NCBI RefSeq assembly: GCF_000178835.2
Contig: NC_015275.1
Span: forward strand, 2,935,001-2,999,000
DNA length: 64,000 bases
Source of the DNA: Cellulosilyticum lentocellum DSM 5427
Lineage (GTDB): Bacteria; Bacillota; Clostridia; Lachnospirales; Cellulosilyticaceae
Reading direction: 5' to 3'
Below are positions 10,587-20,055 of this stretch, piece after piece (position 1 is the first letter of the stretch; each line of letters starts with the position of its first letter). Made by a program: the position numbers and the translations under genes. Below the pieces are notes generated by a model, which was given only the letters and a program-made list of their open reading frames with translations, had not been told where the DNA came from and did no database searches.

Positions 10587-11444
10587 TTATAAAAGTTTAA
10601 TATTATCCTTGTCTTGGATACACTTTAAAATTTCTTCCCATATCAGGTTCTCTGTTACTCTTACTTTTCTTGGTTCACAAAGGTAACGTAAGCTAAGCCA
10701 CATAGCACCATCTTTTATTTCCGTATAAATAATAGGTGTAAGATTATTATAACAAATTAAGTACTGTTTACTCGCAGTCTCTATTTGCTTCTTAGCTTCT
10801 TCGATGTAATCACTACTATACTTCTCTATAATCTCATAAAAAAGAGCTTTCACTTGCTCCAAATCACTTGCTAAATCTAATTTAACCGTCATTTCATTCC
10901 AAATATACTTAAATCCTGTTTCATAGTTAGCTAAAGGACCTGAAAAAACAAGCATATTAGGCATATGTAAAATACGTCCTGTACTTTGTTCCTGCATAAT
11001 ACGATTACCTACCTCTAGCATGGTGAAGTGAAGAAGATTTACATCGATCACATCTCCTATTTGCCCTGCAACTTCTATACGTTCACCTACTTTAAAAGGT
11101 TTCGCAAATAGAATATAAAGACCTCCTATCAGATTCACAAAAACATCTCGAATGGCAATAGTAAACCCAGCTGATAAAAAGCCTAACAAAGTTAAGAAAG
11201 ATGTTGAGGATTTCTGCCATATGATAAGCAAGCATAATAAATACAATACAGCATAAATGCCACTTAATACTTTTCTATGTTTATATTTTCTTTCTTGTCC
11301 CTCCCCTACTGTTTTGATTAACTTTTGTGTATATTGTTTTAAGATAAGGATGATGATTAATGAGACAATACTATAAATGATTTTATTTATCATTGTATTA
11401 GAATGAATAATCTGCTCTTGAATCCATAACCACACGCGAATCAC
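10587..11444 (-). CDS. small-conductance mechanosensitive channel (MscS family)
   Basis: About 285 residues: two to three N-terminal membrane helices, then the pore-lining segment and beta domain FKVGERIEVAGQIGDVIDVN typical of MscS. GTG 11444 or GTG 11435 is favoured because AGAAAGAGGGGG directly precedes them; GTG 11471 is an upstream alternative with a poor site. The channel releases solutes on hypo-osmotic shock. It follows the gntR-like gene by about 60 bp on the same strand and may be the last gene of the lrgAB operon. Confidence 0.85.
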   Translation of the reverse strand: MIRVWLWIQEQIIHSNTMINKIIYSIVSLIIILILKQYTQKLIKTVGEGQERKYKHRKVLSGIYAVLYLLCLLIIWQKSSTSFLTLLGFLSAGFTIAIRDVFVNLIGGLYILFAKPFKVGERIEVAGQIGDVIDVNLLHFTMLEVGNRIMQEQSTGRILHMPNMLVFSGPLANYETGFKYIWNEMTVKLDLASDLEQVKALFYEIIEKYSSDYIEEAKKQIETASKQYLICYNNLTPIIYTEIKDGAMWLSLRYLCEPRKVRVTENLIWEEILKCIQDKDNIKLL

Positions 11445-11505
11445 TCCCCCTCTTTCTATGTTAATAGACACTTTCCCCTAGTATATAATACTTTTCTCAC
11501 TTTCT

Positions 11506-12168
11506 CTACTGCAATTGATTGATAAGATCATAGTGCGCATTAATAGCTGATAATCCTTTTTCTAAATTCTTTTCTTCTAAGCCTAAATAGATTTGCATGT
11601 GGTACTGGGCTAACTGTTCTCGCTCATCTATGGTTGCTTTTTTAAGGGTTTCCTCTATTAATTCTTCACAAACACTAGCTAATGGCTCCACAATATTCAT
11701 CATAAACCCATTGCCTGTTGCTTTAACAATAGAAAAGTGAAAGTTTTTATCAAATAAAATCTCATTCTCAAATCTTTCATTTAAGGGATTCACTAAACAA
11801 CTTTTTATATCTTTTAATTGCTGATCAGATATACTTCTCATAGCTATCTTATAAGCTTCTAGTTCTATAGCTCTCCTTACTTCAGTAATATCCACATAGT
11901 CTACTTGTTTCATCAAAAGCATTAAACTAAAAGATTCTGTTAAGTTTTTCGAAAAATTTCCTAATAAATAGTTACCTGAGCCCTGTTTACTTTCAATAAG
12001 TCCGATATTCTCCATACTTCTTAAAGCTTCTCTAATGGAAGGACGTGAAATACCTAGTTTTTCAGAAAGCTTTCTTTCTGTTTCTAACTTACCTCCTATC
12101 TGAATTGTCCCATTTTTCATTTGCTCTTTTATATACTCAATGACCTTAAAGTATTCTTTATTTTCCAT
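11506..12168 (-). CDS. GntR-family (FadR subfamily) regulator
   Basis: 220 residues from ATG 12168, which has AAGGAG 6 nt upstream; the frame extends back to 12195 without a site. N-terminal winged helix (ETERKLSEKLGISRPSIREAL, trimmed here) and an all-helical FCD ligand domain with metal-binding His residues (NFHFSIVKATGN). Members respond to small organic acids such as pyruvate or lactate. It lies 45 bp after lrgB on the same strand, so an autoregulated lrgAB-gntR unit is likely. Confidence 0.85.
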   Translation of the reverse strand: MENKEYFKVIEYIKEQMKNGTIQIGGKLETERKLSEKLGISRPSIREALRSMENIGLIESKQGSGNYLLGNFSKNLTESFSLMLLMKQVDYVDITEVRRAIELEAYKIAMRSISDQQLKDIKSCLVNPLNERFENEILFDKNFHFSIVKATGNGFMMNIVEPLASVCEELIEETLKKATIDEREQLAQYHMQIYLGLEEKNLEKGLSAINAHYDLINQLQ

Positions 12169-12213
12169 ACAGTCTCCTTGTGCCGATGTGCTCATTTATG
12201 TATAAACATTATC

Positions 12214-12906
12214 TCATATAAACGTAGCAAAAATTGAAGCCCCTACTACTGTTAAAAGGCCAGAAATAGCTATAGATAAACTACTCATAGCCCCTTCTAT
12301 TCTTCCCATTTCTATGGCCTTTGCTGTTCCAATAGCATGTGCCGAGGTCCCTATAGCAATTCCCTTTGCCACCGGATGGTTAATTCTAAAAACTTTACAA
12401 ACTGTCTCTGCTATCATATTTCCTAGAATACCTGTAATAATAATGACCGCTACTGTTATGGTGACCATTCCACCTAGCTCTTCTGATACACCCATACCAA
12501 TAGCCGTTGTAATGGATTTAGGAAGTAAAGTCACATACTGTTCGTGGCTAAAATGAAACACAAAGGCCATTACTAAGATGCAAGTCAAACTCGTTAAAGC
12601 TCCTGAAAAAATCCCAATTAAAATAGCTGCCACATTTTTCTTTAATAATTCTAATTCTTCATAAAGCGGAATAGCCAAACATACGGTTGCTGGTGTAAGA
12701 AGATAACTGATATATTTTGCTCCTTGATTATAGGTATCGTAGTCAATGTCACAGATTAATAAAAAAGCAACCACTACTATGATTGAAATCAACAATGGAT
12801 TAAAGATTGTCTTTTTAAATTTCTTCTTAAGCATCATACCTAGCTCATATCCCGCTAGACTTATGAGCACTCCTAAAAAAGTAGAATTATATAACATCTC
12901 TTTCAT
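12214..12906 (-). CDS. lrgB: LrgB/CidB-family membrane protein
   Basis: 230 residues, about six to seven membrane helices, with the conserved LrgB segments LPKSITTAIGMGVSEELGG and GTSAHAIGTAKAIEMG. LrgAB/CidAB were described as holin-like modulators of murein hydrolases; in Bacillus subtilis the related PftAB pair facilitates pyruvate transport. Which role applies here cannot be read from sequence, but the GntR/FCD regulator in the same run favours an organic-acid connection. Its 5' end overlaps lrgA by 20 bp, implying coupled translation. Confidence 0.9.
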   Translation of the reverse strand: MKEMLYNSTFLGVLISLAGYELGMMLKKKFKKTIFNPLLISIIVVVAFLLICDIDYDTYNQGAKYISYLLTPATVCLAIPLYEELELLKKNVAAILIGIFSGALTSLTCILVMAFVFHFSHEQYVTLLPKSITTAIGMGVSEELGGMVTITVAVIIITGILGNMIAETVCKVFRINHPVAKGIAIGTSAHAIGTAKAIEMGRIEGAMSSLSIAISGLLTVVGASIFATFI

Positions 12907-13261
12907 CCTGATGACCTTCCTTCCTATATACTATCCATTGTGTTATTTTACCTGCTACTACCATGACTAGAACTGTAGAGATTAGGGTAATCACAATTAC
13001 CTGTAATAAGATGGACTCAAGACTCTGCCAAGATACCATTAATCCTACCGCTGCTGGAATAAACATCATTGGCATAATTTCTATTAAGAATACGCCAGTC
13101 TCTTTTATCTGTTCTAAACGAATTACACCTGTCACTAGTAAAATAAGCATCAACACTAAACCATATATACTAGCTGGTATTGGTAAGGGTACTATGCTAT
13201 TTAGTATTTCTCCAATAAAAGTGATTCCTAAAATAATGCCAAACTGCCTAACATACTTCAT
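12887..13261 (-). CDS. lrgA: LrgA/CidA-family membrane protein
   Basis: 124 residues with four membrane helices and the family core VPLPIPASIYGLVLMLILL followed by MPMMFIPAAVGLM. GAGGGG sits 5 nt before the ATG. First gene of the run lrgA-lrgB-gntR(-mscS). Partner of LrgB. Confidence 0.9.
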   Translation of the reverse strand: MKYVRQFGIILGITFIGEILNSIVPLPIPASIYGLVLMLILLVTGVIRLEQIKETGVFLIEIMPMMFIPAAVGLMVSWQSLESILLQVIVITLISTVLVMVVAGKITQWIVYRKEGHQDERDVI

Positions 13262-13376
13262 ACTGTCCCCTCTTTTCTGATTGGTCTTACCAATTCAGCA
13301 TTATATACTTTATTTCTAATTTTTTCAACACTATATGAATACATAAAAAAAGGCATAGTAAAGCTAAATACAATAG

Positions 13377-13425
13377 AAAAGAGCCTTAAACTTAGCTAAC
13401 GCTAAATTTAAGGCTCTTTTTCTAT
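13377..13425 (-). terminator. terminator of the PH-domain gene
   Basis: Perfect 14-bp arms AAAAGAGCCTTAAA (13377-13390) and TTTAAGGCTCTTTT (13407-13420). It overlaps the last codons' side of the gene ending at 13422 and isolates it from lrgA. Confidence 0.85.
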
Positions 13426-14042
13426 CCTAAATATTTCTCATAAGCTTCACAGAAGTCGCGCTTATGGTATTCTTTTCTTAAAGCTTCCATCCAATCTAAG
13501 TTAAAATTCGTTAATCTTTCTGTAATATCGACGATATCCCCTTGAATAACGTTTCTAGATAAATCTTCATTGGCCATTTTGAGTCCATTGACACCATCTC
13601 CAAACAGAGCTTCATTATGTTTTTGAATATAACTCACTTCAATGAGCGATTTATATAATTTTTTAAGTAATTCCATTTGATTTTTATCCACATCAATACT
13701 AAAGCCTTGCTCATTGATAAAGAATTTAATTTCAATATCTAAGTCAATAGTCCCTGCTGTTTCTAAAGTCACCTGAGATACCTTATAATATTTAAAGTCA
13801 TAACGTTTAACAAGCCTTTTTTTCTCTATAGCTGACTTCCCATCTACATGAATAAGTCCATAATTAGTAAACACATACTCATCTGTTTTAGATTTAATAA
13901 CAAAGAAGATTTTTTCTCCATCCTCTTGTAAAATAAAGTCATCTCCATCTACCTTATCAAAGTCTTGAGGTGAGATAATCTTACCAATATCTGATAGTCC
14001 TAAAGTATCTGCTGCTACTCTTCCTAAAAAACCACCTGCCAT
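13422..14042 (-). CDS. bacterial PH-domain protein (YvbH-like)
   Basis: 206 residues. The N-terminal two thirds (FLGRVAADTLGLSDIGKII... KSKTDEYVFTNYGLIHVDGK) match the bPH_1 fold of the YvbH/YozO group, and the C-terminal helical part (residues about 150-206) corresponds to the YvbH-like oligomerisation region. No signal peptide or membrane helix. Function of the family is unknown; structures of relatives form rings. Single-gene unit with its own terminator. Confidence 0.65.
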   Translation of the reverse strand: MAGGFLGRVAADTLGLSDIGKIISPQDFDKVDGDDFILQEDGEKIFFVIKSKTDEYVFTNYGLIHVDGKSAIEKKRLVKRYDFKYYKVSQVTLETAGTIDLDIEIKFFINEQGFSIDVDKNQMELLKKLYKSLIEVSYIQKHNEALFGDGVNGLKMANEDLSRNVIQGDIVDITERLTNFNLDWMEALRKEYHKRDFCEAYEKYLG

Positions 14043-14228
14043 TTTTGGCTACCCCCTTATAAAAATTCATTTATATTTTTATTATAGCATATCTATATGC
14101 ATTATTTCATTTTTTCTTTATTCCGATTCATTACCTCAATAAATACTTCTGCCTGTTTAGATCAATTGAATATAATAAGCTCTCTAGTCCATCTTTGCTG
14201 AACCTTATAATCTCATTATTGGCTTAAG

Positions 14229-14498
14229 CTAGTGAGAGGAAGAACTATAAAATTGTTGATGATTGTAGTTCTCCATTTTCTTACTATATTCACTTAGAAT
14301 GCTCTTATATTTGGTATAACTTTTGTTGTCAAGTTCCCCACGCTCATAGCAACCTTCAATCAGCATAATAGCTTCTTGCCTTGCCTCAATAGCTAAGTCC
14401 TTATAATTATTTTCTAAGTAAAGCTGAAGGTCATTTATTTGTGTTTCAATTTGCTTTTGTGCTTTTTTATTTACCTTTCTCTTCAATAGATTGAACAT
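14229..14498 (-). CDS. small charged helical protein, unknown
   Basis: 89 residues, lysine- and glutamate-rich, predicted mostly alpha-helical, ending in a serine/histidine tail (SSSSH). GGGGAAG lies 5 nt before the ATG, supporting a real gene. No family recognised; no link to neighbours. Confidence 0.5.
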   Translation of the reverse strand: MFNLLKRKVNKKAQKQIETQINDLQLYLENNYKDLAIEARQEAIMLIEGCYERGELDNKSYTKYKSILSEYSKKMENYNHQQFYSSSSH

Positions 14499-14617
14499 AT
14501 GACTTCCCCTTTTTTATTCTATTTAACACCCTTTTATTTTATCTTATTATAATCATTTCTTTGAATCAATGACCAAAATGATTTATGTTATCAGGGTGCT
14601 ATAGATGAGGACATTTC

Positions 14618-14642
14618 TAAAATTCTCAAGAGATTTCTTGAG
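14618..14642 (-). terminator. probable terminator of queG
   Basis: CTCAAGA (14625-14631) and TCTTGAG (14636-14642) form a 7-bp hairpin just after the queG stop; on the minus strand AATTTT follows. Short stem, so moderate confidence. Confidence 0.45.
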
Positions 14643-14648
14643 TAGTAA

Positions 14649-15638
14649 CTACTTATTTTGAGTGAGTCTCTCAATATAGTTATTAATATAAGGAGAATCA
14701 CCTTTATATTGTTCAATGGGCAAACCAGCATGATCCATATGAATGATAGCATTTCTTCTTATCACATTTTTTCCTCGCCAGCCGCAAGAAGTCGGACTCA
14801 TTTTTTCCTTAAAATAGGAATTATCCATCCCTGCATAAACATTAGCAGGCTCATTCATATGGACGAGTGTTTGAAATTCTTCTAAAACATTAGTTGCCAC
14901 TTCTTCATTATAAGGACATTTTAATTGACAGAAGTCACAGCCAAAAATATTTCCTTTTAATAGCTTTATCTCTTGATCACTAAGCTCCTTTTTTTGAGTG
15001 ATATAAGATAAACAAATATTAGGATTACTCCTTGACATATTAATAGACTTTGTGGGACATTCCTTTAAGCAAGCCTTGCACGCTCCACACTCTGCATATT
15101 TTATTAGTTCATCCTGGCTTCTCTGATCTTCACATTCAATCTTTAAATCTGTCATAAGCTCACCTAAAAAGACATAGGAACCATATTTTTTTGTAATCAG
15201 CATGTTATTTCTTCCAATAAATCCAAGTCCCGCTAAGTAAGCAATGTATCTTTCAGGCAAAGCATTACTATCTACAAACCCTAGTGCCTTACCACCTAAG
15301 GTCTCGATGTATTCACTTATTTCATTCAAATACTTTTTAACAACCCTATGATAATCTAGCCTTTTTGTATAAATGGAAAAACCATTAGCCACCTCATCCT
15401 TTATCTCCCTATGATAATAAGGAAATGCTATAGAAATAATCGTTTTTCCCTCTTTCATATAAAGATTGGGATTAAGACGTTTTTCAATATTTTGCTCTTC
15501 AAATTCATTTTGCAAACCAAGCTTTTGTCTTTCCCTATAAAACACCTCTAGTTCATCAAAGCGCCTACAAGGAATAAAACCTATTGTATCTAATCCTATA
15601 GACTTACAAAAGTCTTCTATTCTCTTTTTTAACATCAT
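14649..15638 (-). CDS. queG: epoxyqueuosine reductase-type iron-sulfur protein
   Basis: 329 residues. Catalytic-acid region VDSNALPERYIAYLAGLGF, then FIGRNNMLI, then two [4Fe-4S] sites: CGACKACLKECPTKSI and GCDFCQLKCPYN. This is the cobalamin-dependent enzyme that reduces epoxyqueuosine to queuosine in tRNA. It lacks the C-terminal HEAT repeats of longer QueG forms. RBS weak (GGTGAAC). Many clostridial QueG-like proteins exist, so the exact substrate is less certain than the family. Confidence 0.82.
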   Translation of the reverse strand: MMLKKRIEDFCKSIGLDTIGFIPCRRFDELEVFYRERQKLGLQNEFEEQNIEKRLNPNLYMKEGKTIISIAFPYYHREIKDEVANGFSIYTKRLDYHRVVKKYLNEISEYIETLGGKALGFVDSNALPERYIAYLAGLGFIGRNNMLITKKYGSYVFLGELMTDLKIECEDQRSQDELIKYAECGACKACLKECPTKSINMSRSNPNICLSYITQKKELSDQEIKLLKGNIFGCDFCQLKCPYNEEVATNVLEEFQTLVHMNEPANVYAGMDNSYFKEKMSPTSCGWRGKNVIRRNAIIHMDHAGLPIEQYKGDSPYINNYIERLTQNK

Positions 15639-15747
15639 TGTTCACCGTAAGACTACTCACTTGTCTTATCCTTTAAAATAATTCTTGTACATAAATGTAT
15701 TTTTAATATACGCGCTGACTCTACTAAAATCAAGTCCATATAACACT

Positions 15748-16530
15748 TTATAAACCAAATAAGCTTATTTCATAAGCTGTATATTCTTTATCAAAATGAT
15801 AACCTAGCTTTTCCGCAAGAGCCACTGACCATTTATTTTGCGCATCCCAGCTTGGATATAGATTTCTATCGATACACTCTAAAATTAGTTTTGCCGCAGC
15901 GGCATAAGCTAAACCCTTTCTTCTAAACTCTGTTTTGGTATCAATCTCTATTTCTATCCCTTCATTATATCTTGTATAAGAAGAAGCACCTGATACTAAC
16001 TCTCCTTTGTAAAGAACGGCTACCCCTAATCCCTTTTCTTTATACACCTTACCATTTTCAAACTGTGAGCACAAATCCCTTGACCATTCACTGGCCATTG
16101 CCTGCTGATAAATGGCTTCATCTATTAATTTAATTTCATAGTCTGAGCCTATACTTTCAATAGCCGTTTTAAGCCTTAATGGGTCAAATACATTTGGTTC
16201 TTTTTTAATAGCATATCTTGTGATTTTCTTGGCGTGACTCCCGTAGGATTCTTCAATAAGTTTGGCCCATGCTTCATTTTCTGGCACCATAATAATAAAC
16301 TGCGATTTTGACTTGTTAGGATTATGAAGTACTAACTCTAATTGAGGCTGTCCGGCCAAAAAGCAAAAGTCTGCAATAACAACTTGCGCAGCTGTAGGAT
16401 GTTCTATACTATCTGCAAAAACACTTCCCATGCATTCTTGAAGTGCTGACCAAATCAAAGTTTCCTCCCATCCATCAAAAAGATGTGCTACTTTTCTTAG
16501 TTGCTCTCCTTTTATTGAATATACAGCCAT
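15748..16530 (-). CDS. GNAT-family acetyltransferase
   Basis: 260 residues. N-terminal half without recognised motif; C-terminal GNAT core with EIEIDTKTEFRRKGLAYAAA (acetyl-CoA-binding R-x-x-G-x-A) and YPSWDAQNKWSVALAEKLGY. Matches the GNAT_acetyltran (PF12746) group of 260-residue clostridial proteins. GGGGGAA upstream of ATG. Substrate unknown. Confidence 0.8.
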   Translation of the reverse strand: MAVYSIKGEQLRKVAHLFDGWEETLIWSALQECMGSVFADSIEHPTAAQVVIADFCFLAGQPQLELVLHNPNKSKSQFIIMVPENEAWAKLIEESYGSHAKKITRYAIKKEPNVFDPLRLKTAIESIGSDYEIKLIDEAIYQQAMASEWSRDLCSQFENGKVYKEKGLGVAVLYKGELVSGASSYTRYNEGIEIEIDTKTEFRRKGLAYAAAAKLILECIDRNLYPSWDAQNKWSVALAEKLGYHFDKEYTAYEISLFGL

Positions 16531-16637
16531 TTCTATTCCCCCTCATATGTCACTCAATACTGTGAGTCAATTATTATTATACCCTAACCTACTATGCCTT
16601 TCATTAAATTTAAACACTCAAATTTTTATTCACAATC

Positions 16638-16682
16638 AAAAATCCTTGTACACTAGAATTTATCTAATGGACAAGGATTTTT
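16638..16682 (-). terminator. terminator of tpx
   Basis: Perfect 12-bp arms AAAAATCCTTGT (16638-16649) and ACAAGGATTTTT (16671-16682), 10 bp after the tpx stop. Confidence 0.85.
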
Positions 16683-16692
16683 AGTTTTTCTA

Positions 16693-17178
16693 TTAAGATA
16701 ATACCTTAAGTATCTCTTCATAATGAGGTTCTTCTGTTACCTCTTCACAATACTCTACATAAATGACTTTGTTATTTTCATCAATTACAAATACCGCTCT
16801 TGTCAATAAACCAAGTTCTTTAATATAAGTACCAAAGTTTTGACCAAAACTTCTATCTTTATAATCAGATAAAGTGACTACATTCTCTATACCTGCTGCT
16901 CCACACCATCTTGCTTGTGCAAAAGGTAAATCCATAGAAATCGTATACACCTTTACATCATTTAATTTAGTTGCTTCCTCATTAAAGCGTCTTACTTCTC
17001 TATCACACACGCCTGTATCAAGAGAAGGCACGCTTACATAAACTCTTTTTCCTTTTAATTCACTTGAAGAAATGGTTTGTAACTGCCCATCAACTACATT
17101 AAACCCTGGTGCTGGTTCACCCACCTCTATATGGTGCCCTTCCAAAGTTATTGGTTTTCCTTGAAATTTAACATTCAT
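16693..17178 (-). CDS. tpx: thiol peroxidase (Tpx-type peroxiredoxin)
   Basis: 161 residues, normal for the family. Peroxidatic cysteine in LDTGVCDREVRRFNEEA and resolving cysteine in PFAQARWCGAAGIEN, the Tpx-specific spacing. Reduces hydrogen and alkyl peroxides using thioredoxin; cytoplasmic. AGGAGG-like site before the ATG. Single gene with its own terminator; fits oxidative-stress defence in an anaerobe. Confidence 0.93.
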   Translation of the reverse strand: MNVKFQGKPITLEGHHIEVGEPAPGFNVVDGQLQTISSSELKGKRVYVSVPSLDTGVCDREVRRFNEEATKLNDVKVYTISMDLPFAQARWCGAAGIENVVTLSDYKDRSFGQNFGTYIKELGLLTRAVFVIDENNKVIYVEYCEEVTEEPHYEEILKVLS

Positions 17179-17262
17179 TTTAGTTCCTCCTTTATTAATA
17201 ATCTATAACACACATAGCTTAGTTTTTACTTAAGCTAGTGATATATACATCCATTATGCTAC

Positions 17263-17376
17263 TTATATCATATGTTTTTGCCTAGCTACTTTTATCCACA
17301 CAGGAAACTCATTAAGAAGTTTATTATAAAGAGCCTCATCTGATAATTGATTAATGTTGTCTAATAGAAAAAATAA
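17263..17376 (-). pseudogene. C-terminal remnant of an unrecognised gene
   Basis: In the 321-bp gap between tpx and the VWA gene, a 37-codon open stretch ends at TAA 17263 and contains DNINQLSDEALYNKLLNEF and VWIKVARQKHMI. It reads like real protein but has an in-frame stop directly upstream and no start or ribosome-binding site, so it is most simply a gene tail. Family not recognised. Confidence 0.35.
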
Positions 17377-17403
17377 TTACCCTAACATAAGACTCTCCCT
17401 TCC

Positions 17404-17450
17404 TAAAAACAAAAAATCCTTGAGCTATTTATTAATCTGCCTCAAGGATT
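17404..17450 (-). terminator. terminator of the AAA/VWA operon
   Basis: AATCCTTGAG (17415-17424) and CTCAAGGATT (17441-17450) form a perfect 10-bp stem; on the minus strand it is followed by TTTTTTGTTTTT. About 50 bp beyond the VWA gene's stop. Confidence 0.88.
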
Positions 17451-17499
17451 AGTCTTATATTAATCTTATTATATACTTCTAAAGTAGTCTTGTATACTA

Positions 17500-18909
17500 C
17501 TAAATAGTAGGTGCTTGATTATTCATGGAATACCCATCACTTCTCACATCACTCATTTCTAGAGTCACATCTTTTACTTCTATCTTTTTTAGTTTTTTTA
17601 CTATGCCATAAGGCTCTTTTAATGATAGTTCATCTCCTCTTCCTGAGATGACCCACAGTACTTTATACCCTCTAGGGAGAACCTTTAGTTTGTCTTCACC
17701 TTTGCCATCAGTAAAATAGATTAGTAAATTAATCTTTTTCTTATTGGCATATTCAAAAACAGGGGTGAATTGAGTTCCTCCACCTACAGCTATTCTATCT
17801 TGTATATCCTTAATGGATCTGACTTTATATGCACGTCTGACCTGATTATCACATTCAATGATCGTGATTTCGTGATTATAATTCTTAACGATATGAAGTA
17901 CTTCCTTAATAGCCTGCTTGAATTCTTCATCACTTATACTACCACTAATATCAATCGCAACTGCTATTTCTGCTTTATGACTTCTGAGGTTTCCTCTTAA
18001 ATCTAGTCTTTCGGGCTGTCTTCTACTTCGCCTTGTGATGACCTTCTTCTTGTTACTTTCAACAGTTCCCATTAGTCTACTTAAATATAAGTTCCAAGGT
18101 AATTCTCCCTTACTATTTTTAAGAGCGGCAATCATATCCTCTAAGTAAGCTGGTATTTTTCCTTTAAGAGCATTATTTATAAACTTCTCTGTAAATTCTT
18201 TAATGGTTTGCTCCTCTATCTCATCAGACTCTCCCCACATATCATGTGTTTTCTCAGGATTATATGCCGTTTTTAAATCCTCATTTTCATTAGCGTCGTT
18301 TTCTTCTCCCTCCTCATCTTCCTCTTGCAAATCAAATTCAGTTTGAAGTTTCTCTACATAATATTCAAAGGTTTCATAGGGTTTCAGTTTTAAATTGTAA
18401 TGTAAATTCACCGACTCTAATGTTGTAGCATAAGGTGGCAGATACTCTAAAAATTGGTTAACAACTACATCCATAGCCATATTAATGGCAAGTGTACTAT
18501 ATCTGCCTTTTAATGCCTTTGCTCTCGTTAAATGCATGGAAATGATATGAAAAATTTCATGCTTAATGACGCTTTCCATTTGTTTAAGAGTGAGGGTTAA
18601 GAAAATAATGGGGTTAAAATAAATCACATACCTAGCCCCTTTAAAATTCACCCCAGTTGGGCTACTCATGTCTACTCTTATTTCTCTTGCCATTTGTATC
18701 AAGAAATAGCCATAAAAATCATCATTATCCTGCATTAAACTTAAGCTTACTTGATCTACTAGGTTAAAGAAGTCACGTTTAAAGTCCTGAGGCCAAACTG
18801 GTTCCCATTTCTCACCAGCGCGGTTTGACTTTAACATATCTGTTGTATTAACAATTTCCTTGGATTTTTCATAAAGCTGTTTTACCTGACTATCAAAATG
18901 ACTTTCCAT
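17500..18909 (-). CDS. metallopeptidase-like/VWA-like protein (DUF2201 family)
   Basis: 469 residues. N-terminal domain carries IKHEIFHIISMH (HExxH zinc-peptidase-like motif, about residue 120), followed by an acidic linker (about 195-220) and a C-terminal VWA-like domain with the MIDAS-type AVAIDISGSISDEEF at about 310 and FTDGKG. This is the PF13203/PF09967 arrangement, typically paired with a MoxR-type AAA ATPase. It starts 3 bp after that ATPase's stop. Likely a chaperone/remodelling or regulated proteolysis module; the target is unknown. Confidence 0.82.
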   Translation of the reverse strand: MESHFDSQVKQLYEKSKEIVNTTDMLKSNRAGEKWEPVWPQDFKRDFFNLVDQVSLSLMQDNDDFYGYFLIQMAREIRVDMSSPTGVNFKGARYVIYFNPIIFLTLTLKQMESVIKHEIFHIISMHLTRAKALKGRYSTLAINMAMDVVVNQFLEYLPPYATTLESVNLHYNLKLKPYETFEYYVEKLQTEFDLQEEDEEGEENDANENEDLKTAYNPEKTHDMWGESDEIEEQTIKEFTEKFINNALKGKIPAYLEDMIAALKNSKGELPWNLYLSRLMGTVESNKKKVITRRSRRQPERLDLRGNLRSHKAEIAVAIDISGSISDEEFKQAIKEVLHIVKNYNHEITIIECDNQVRRAYKVRSIKDIQDRIAVGGGTQFTPVFEYANKKKINLLIYFTDGKGEDKLKVLPRGYKVLWVISGRGDELSLKEPYGIVKKLKKIEVKDVTLEMSDVRSDGYSMNNQAPTI

Positions 18910-18912
18910 AAG

Positions 18913-20043
18913 CTATCCCCTTATTAAGCTATATGCTGAAAAATAGGCCTCTACAAAAGCCTCATTGTCTAAAGCATTTTTGTATACTTCAGCATAACTT
19001 TCCTTCATATCCTTCATAATGGCCACCATTAAGTCTACAGGATAAGCTTTTAAAAAATCCATTAATCTATTCATCTTATCCTTTGACTCATCTTCATGAG
19101 CTTTCATATATGACTCTAACTGCTTTAAAATGTTGATTGCTGATAAGTAAAGTCTTGTATGACTTTCATTCTTAACTCTCTCTATTAAAGCTGCACTAAG
19201 GGCTTCTCCTAAAAACACATCTTCATACCCTATGAGTGGGCTATAATCAGCTTCAACAAAACTAAGAAATTCTTCTGCTATTACCTTCCCAACGTTTCCT
19301 TTAATGACGTTTAAAAACACTGATCTAGGAATGATTTCTTTTTGCTCTTTATAAATCTGATAGCTTTTAGAGATTCTTTCATAGCTTCTAGGTGTTGCTC
19401 TAATATCATCCTCATTATTTTTATTCAAGTACTCTGGAAAGGTTGAGATAAACCCTATTACCTTTTGCTCAATGCCTGTATCTATTGCCCATTTTAACCA
19501 CTGGATATAGTCACTTTCCATGTTTAACCATACAAATCTATTTTCTTGGGCTGGGTCCATATCAACCACTTGATAATCAAAATCCGATCCATATTTACTA
19601 GATGGATTCATGGCTGCTAAAATTTTAACCTCATCATGTAGCTGGTAGCCATTGATTTCTCTATTTAGTATTAAATTCATAAGTTCTTGCTGCACTGTAT
19701 GCTCACAGCGATTAATTTCATCTATAAATAAAAGAACTGTCTTACCCTCAGCTATTTCTTTATCAATTTCTCTTAGCTTATTATGAACGGCATAGACAGT
19801 CATTTTCTTTTCTACCTGATTGCCATTAACATCCATACTGCTATAAGATTCTACCGTTGGAAGACCACCTATCTCACCTTCTTTAAGGAGGTTACCATCA
19901 ATAACGATTAAACTCCACTCTTTTTCTTTAGCAAGCGCCTTGGCTAAAGCTGTTTTTCCTATACCACTTTCACCAACTACCAAAGGCACTTCCCTTGTAG
20001 CTAGTACTAATTCTACACTTTTTAGCGTTTCTACAAAATTCAT
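18913..20043 (-). CDS. MoxR-like AAA ATPase
   Basis: 376 residues with Walker A GESGIGKTALAKALA (about 24-38), Walker B LLFIDEINRCE, and sensor-1 AAMNPSSKYG. C-terminal helical region without recognised motif. GGAGGGAC lies 5 nt before the ATG. Genes of this type act with a VWA partner, here the next gene 3 bp downstream, to remodel or activate a client protein. Confidence 0.88.
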   Translation of the reverse strand: MNFVETLKSVELVLATREVPLVVGESGIGKTALAKALAKEKEWSLIVIDGNLLKEGEIGGLPTVESYSSMDVNGNQVEKKMTVYAVHNKLREIDKEIAEGKTVLLFIDEINRCEHTVQQELMNLILNREINGYQLHDEVKILAAMNPSSKYGSDFDYQVVDMDPAQENRFVWLNMESDYIQWLKWAIDTGIEQKVIGFISTFPEYLNKNNEDDIRATPRSYERISKSYQIYKEQKEIIPRSVFLNVIKGNVGKVIAEEFLSFVEADYSPLIGYEDVFLGEALSAALIERVKNESHTRLYLSAINILKQLESYMKAHEDESKDKMNRLMDFLKAYPVDLMVAIMKDMKESYAEVYKNALDNEAFVEAYFSAYSLIRG

Positions 20044-20055
20044 TTTGTCCCTCCT

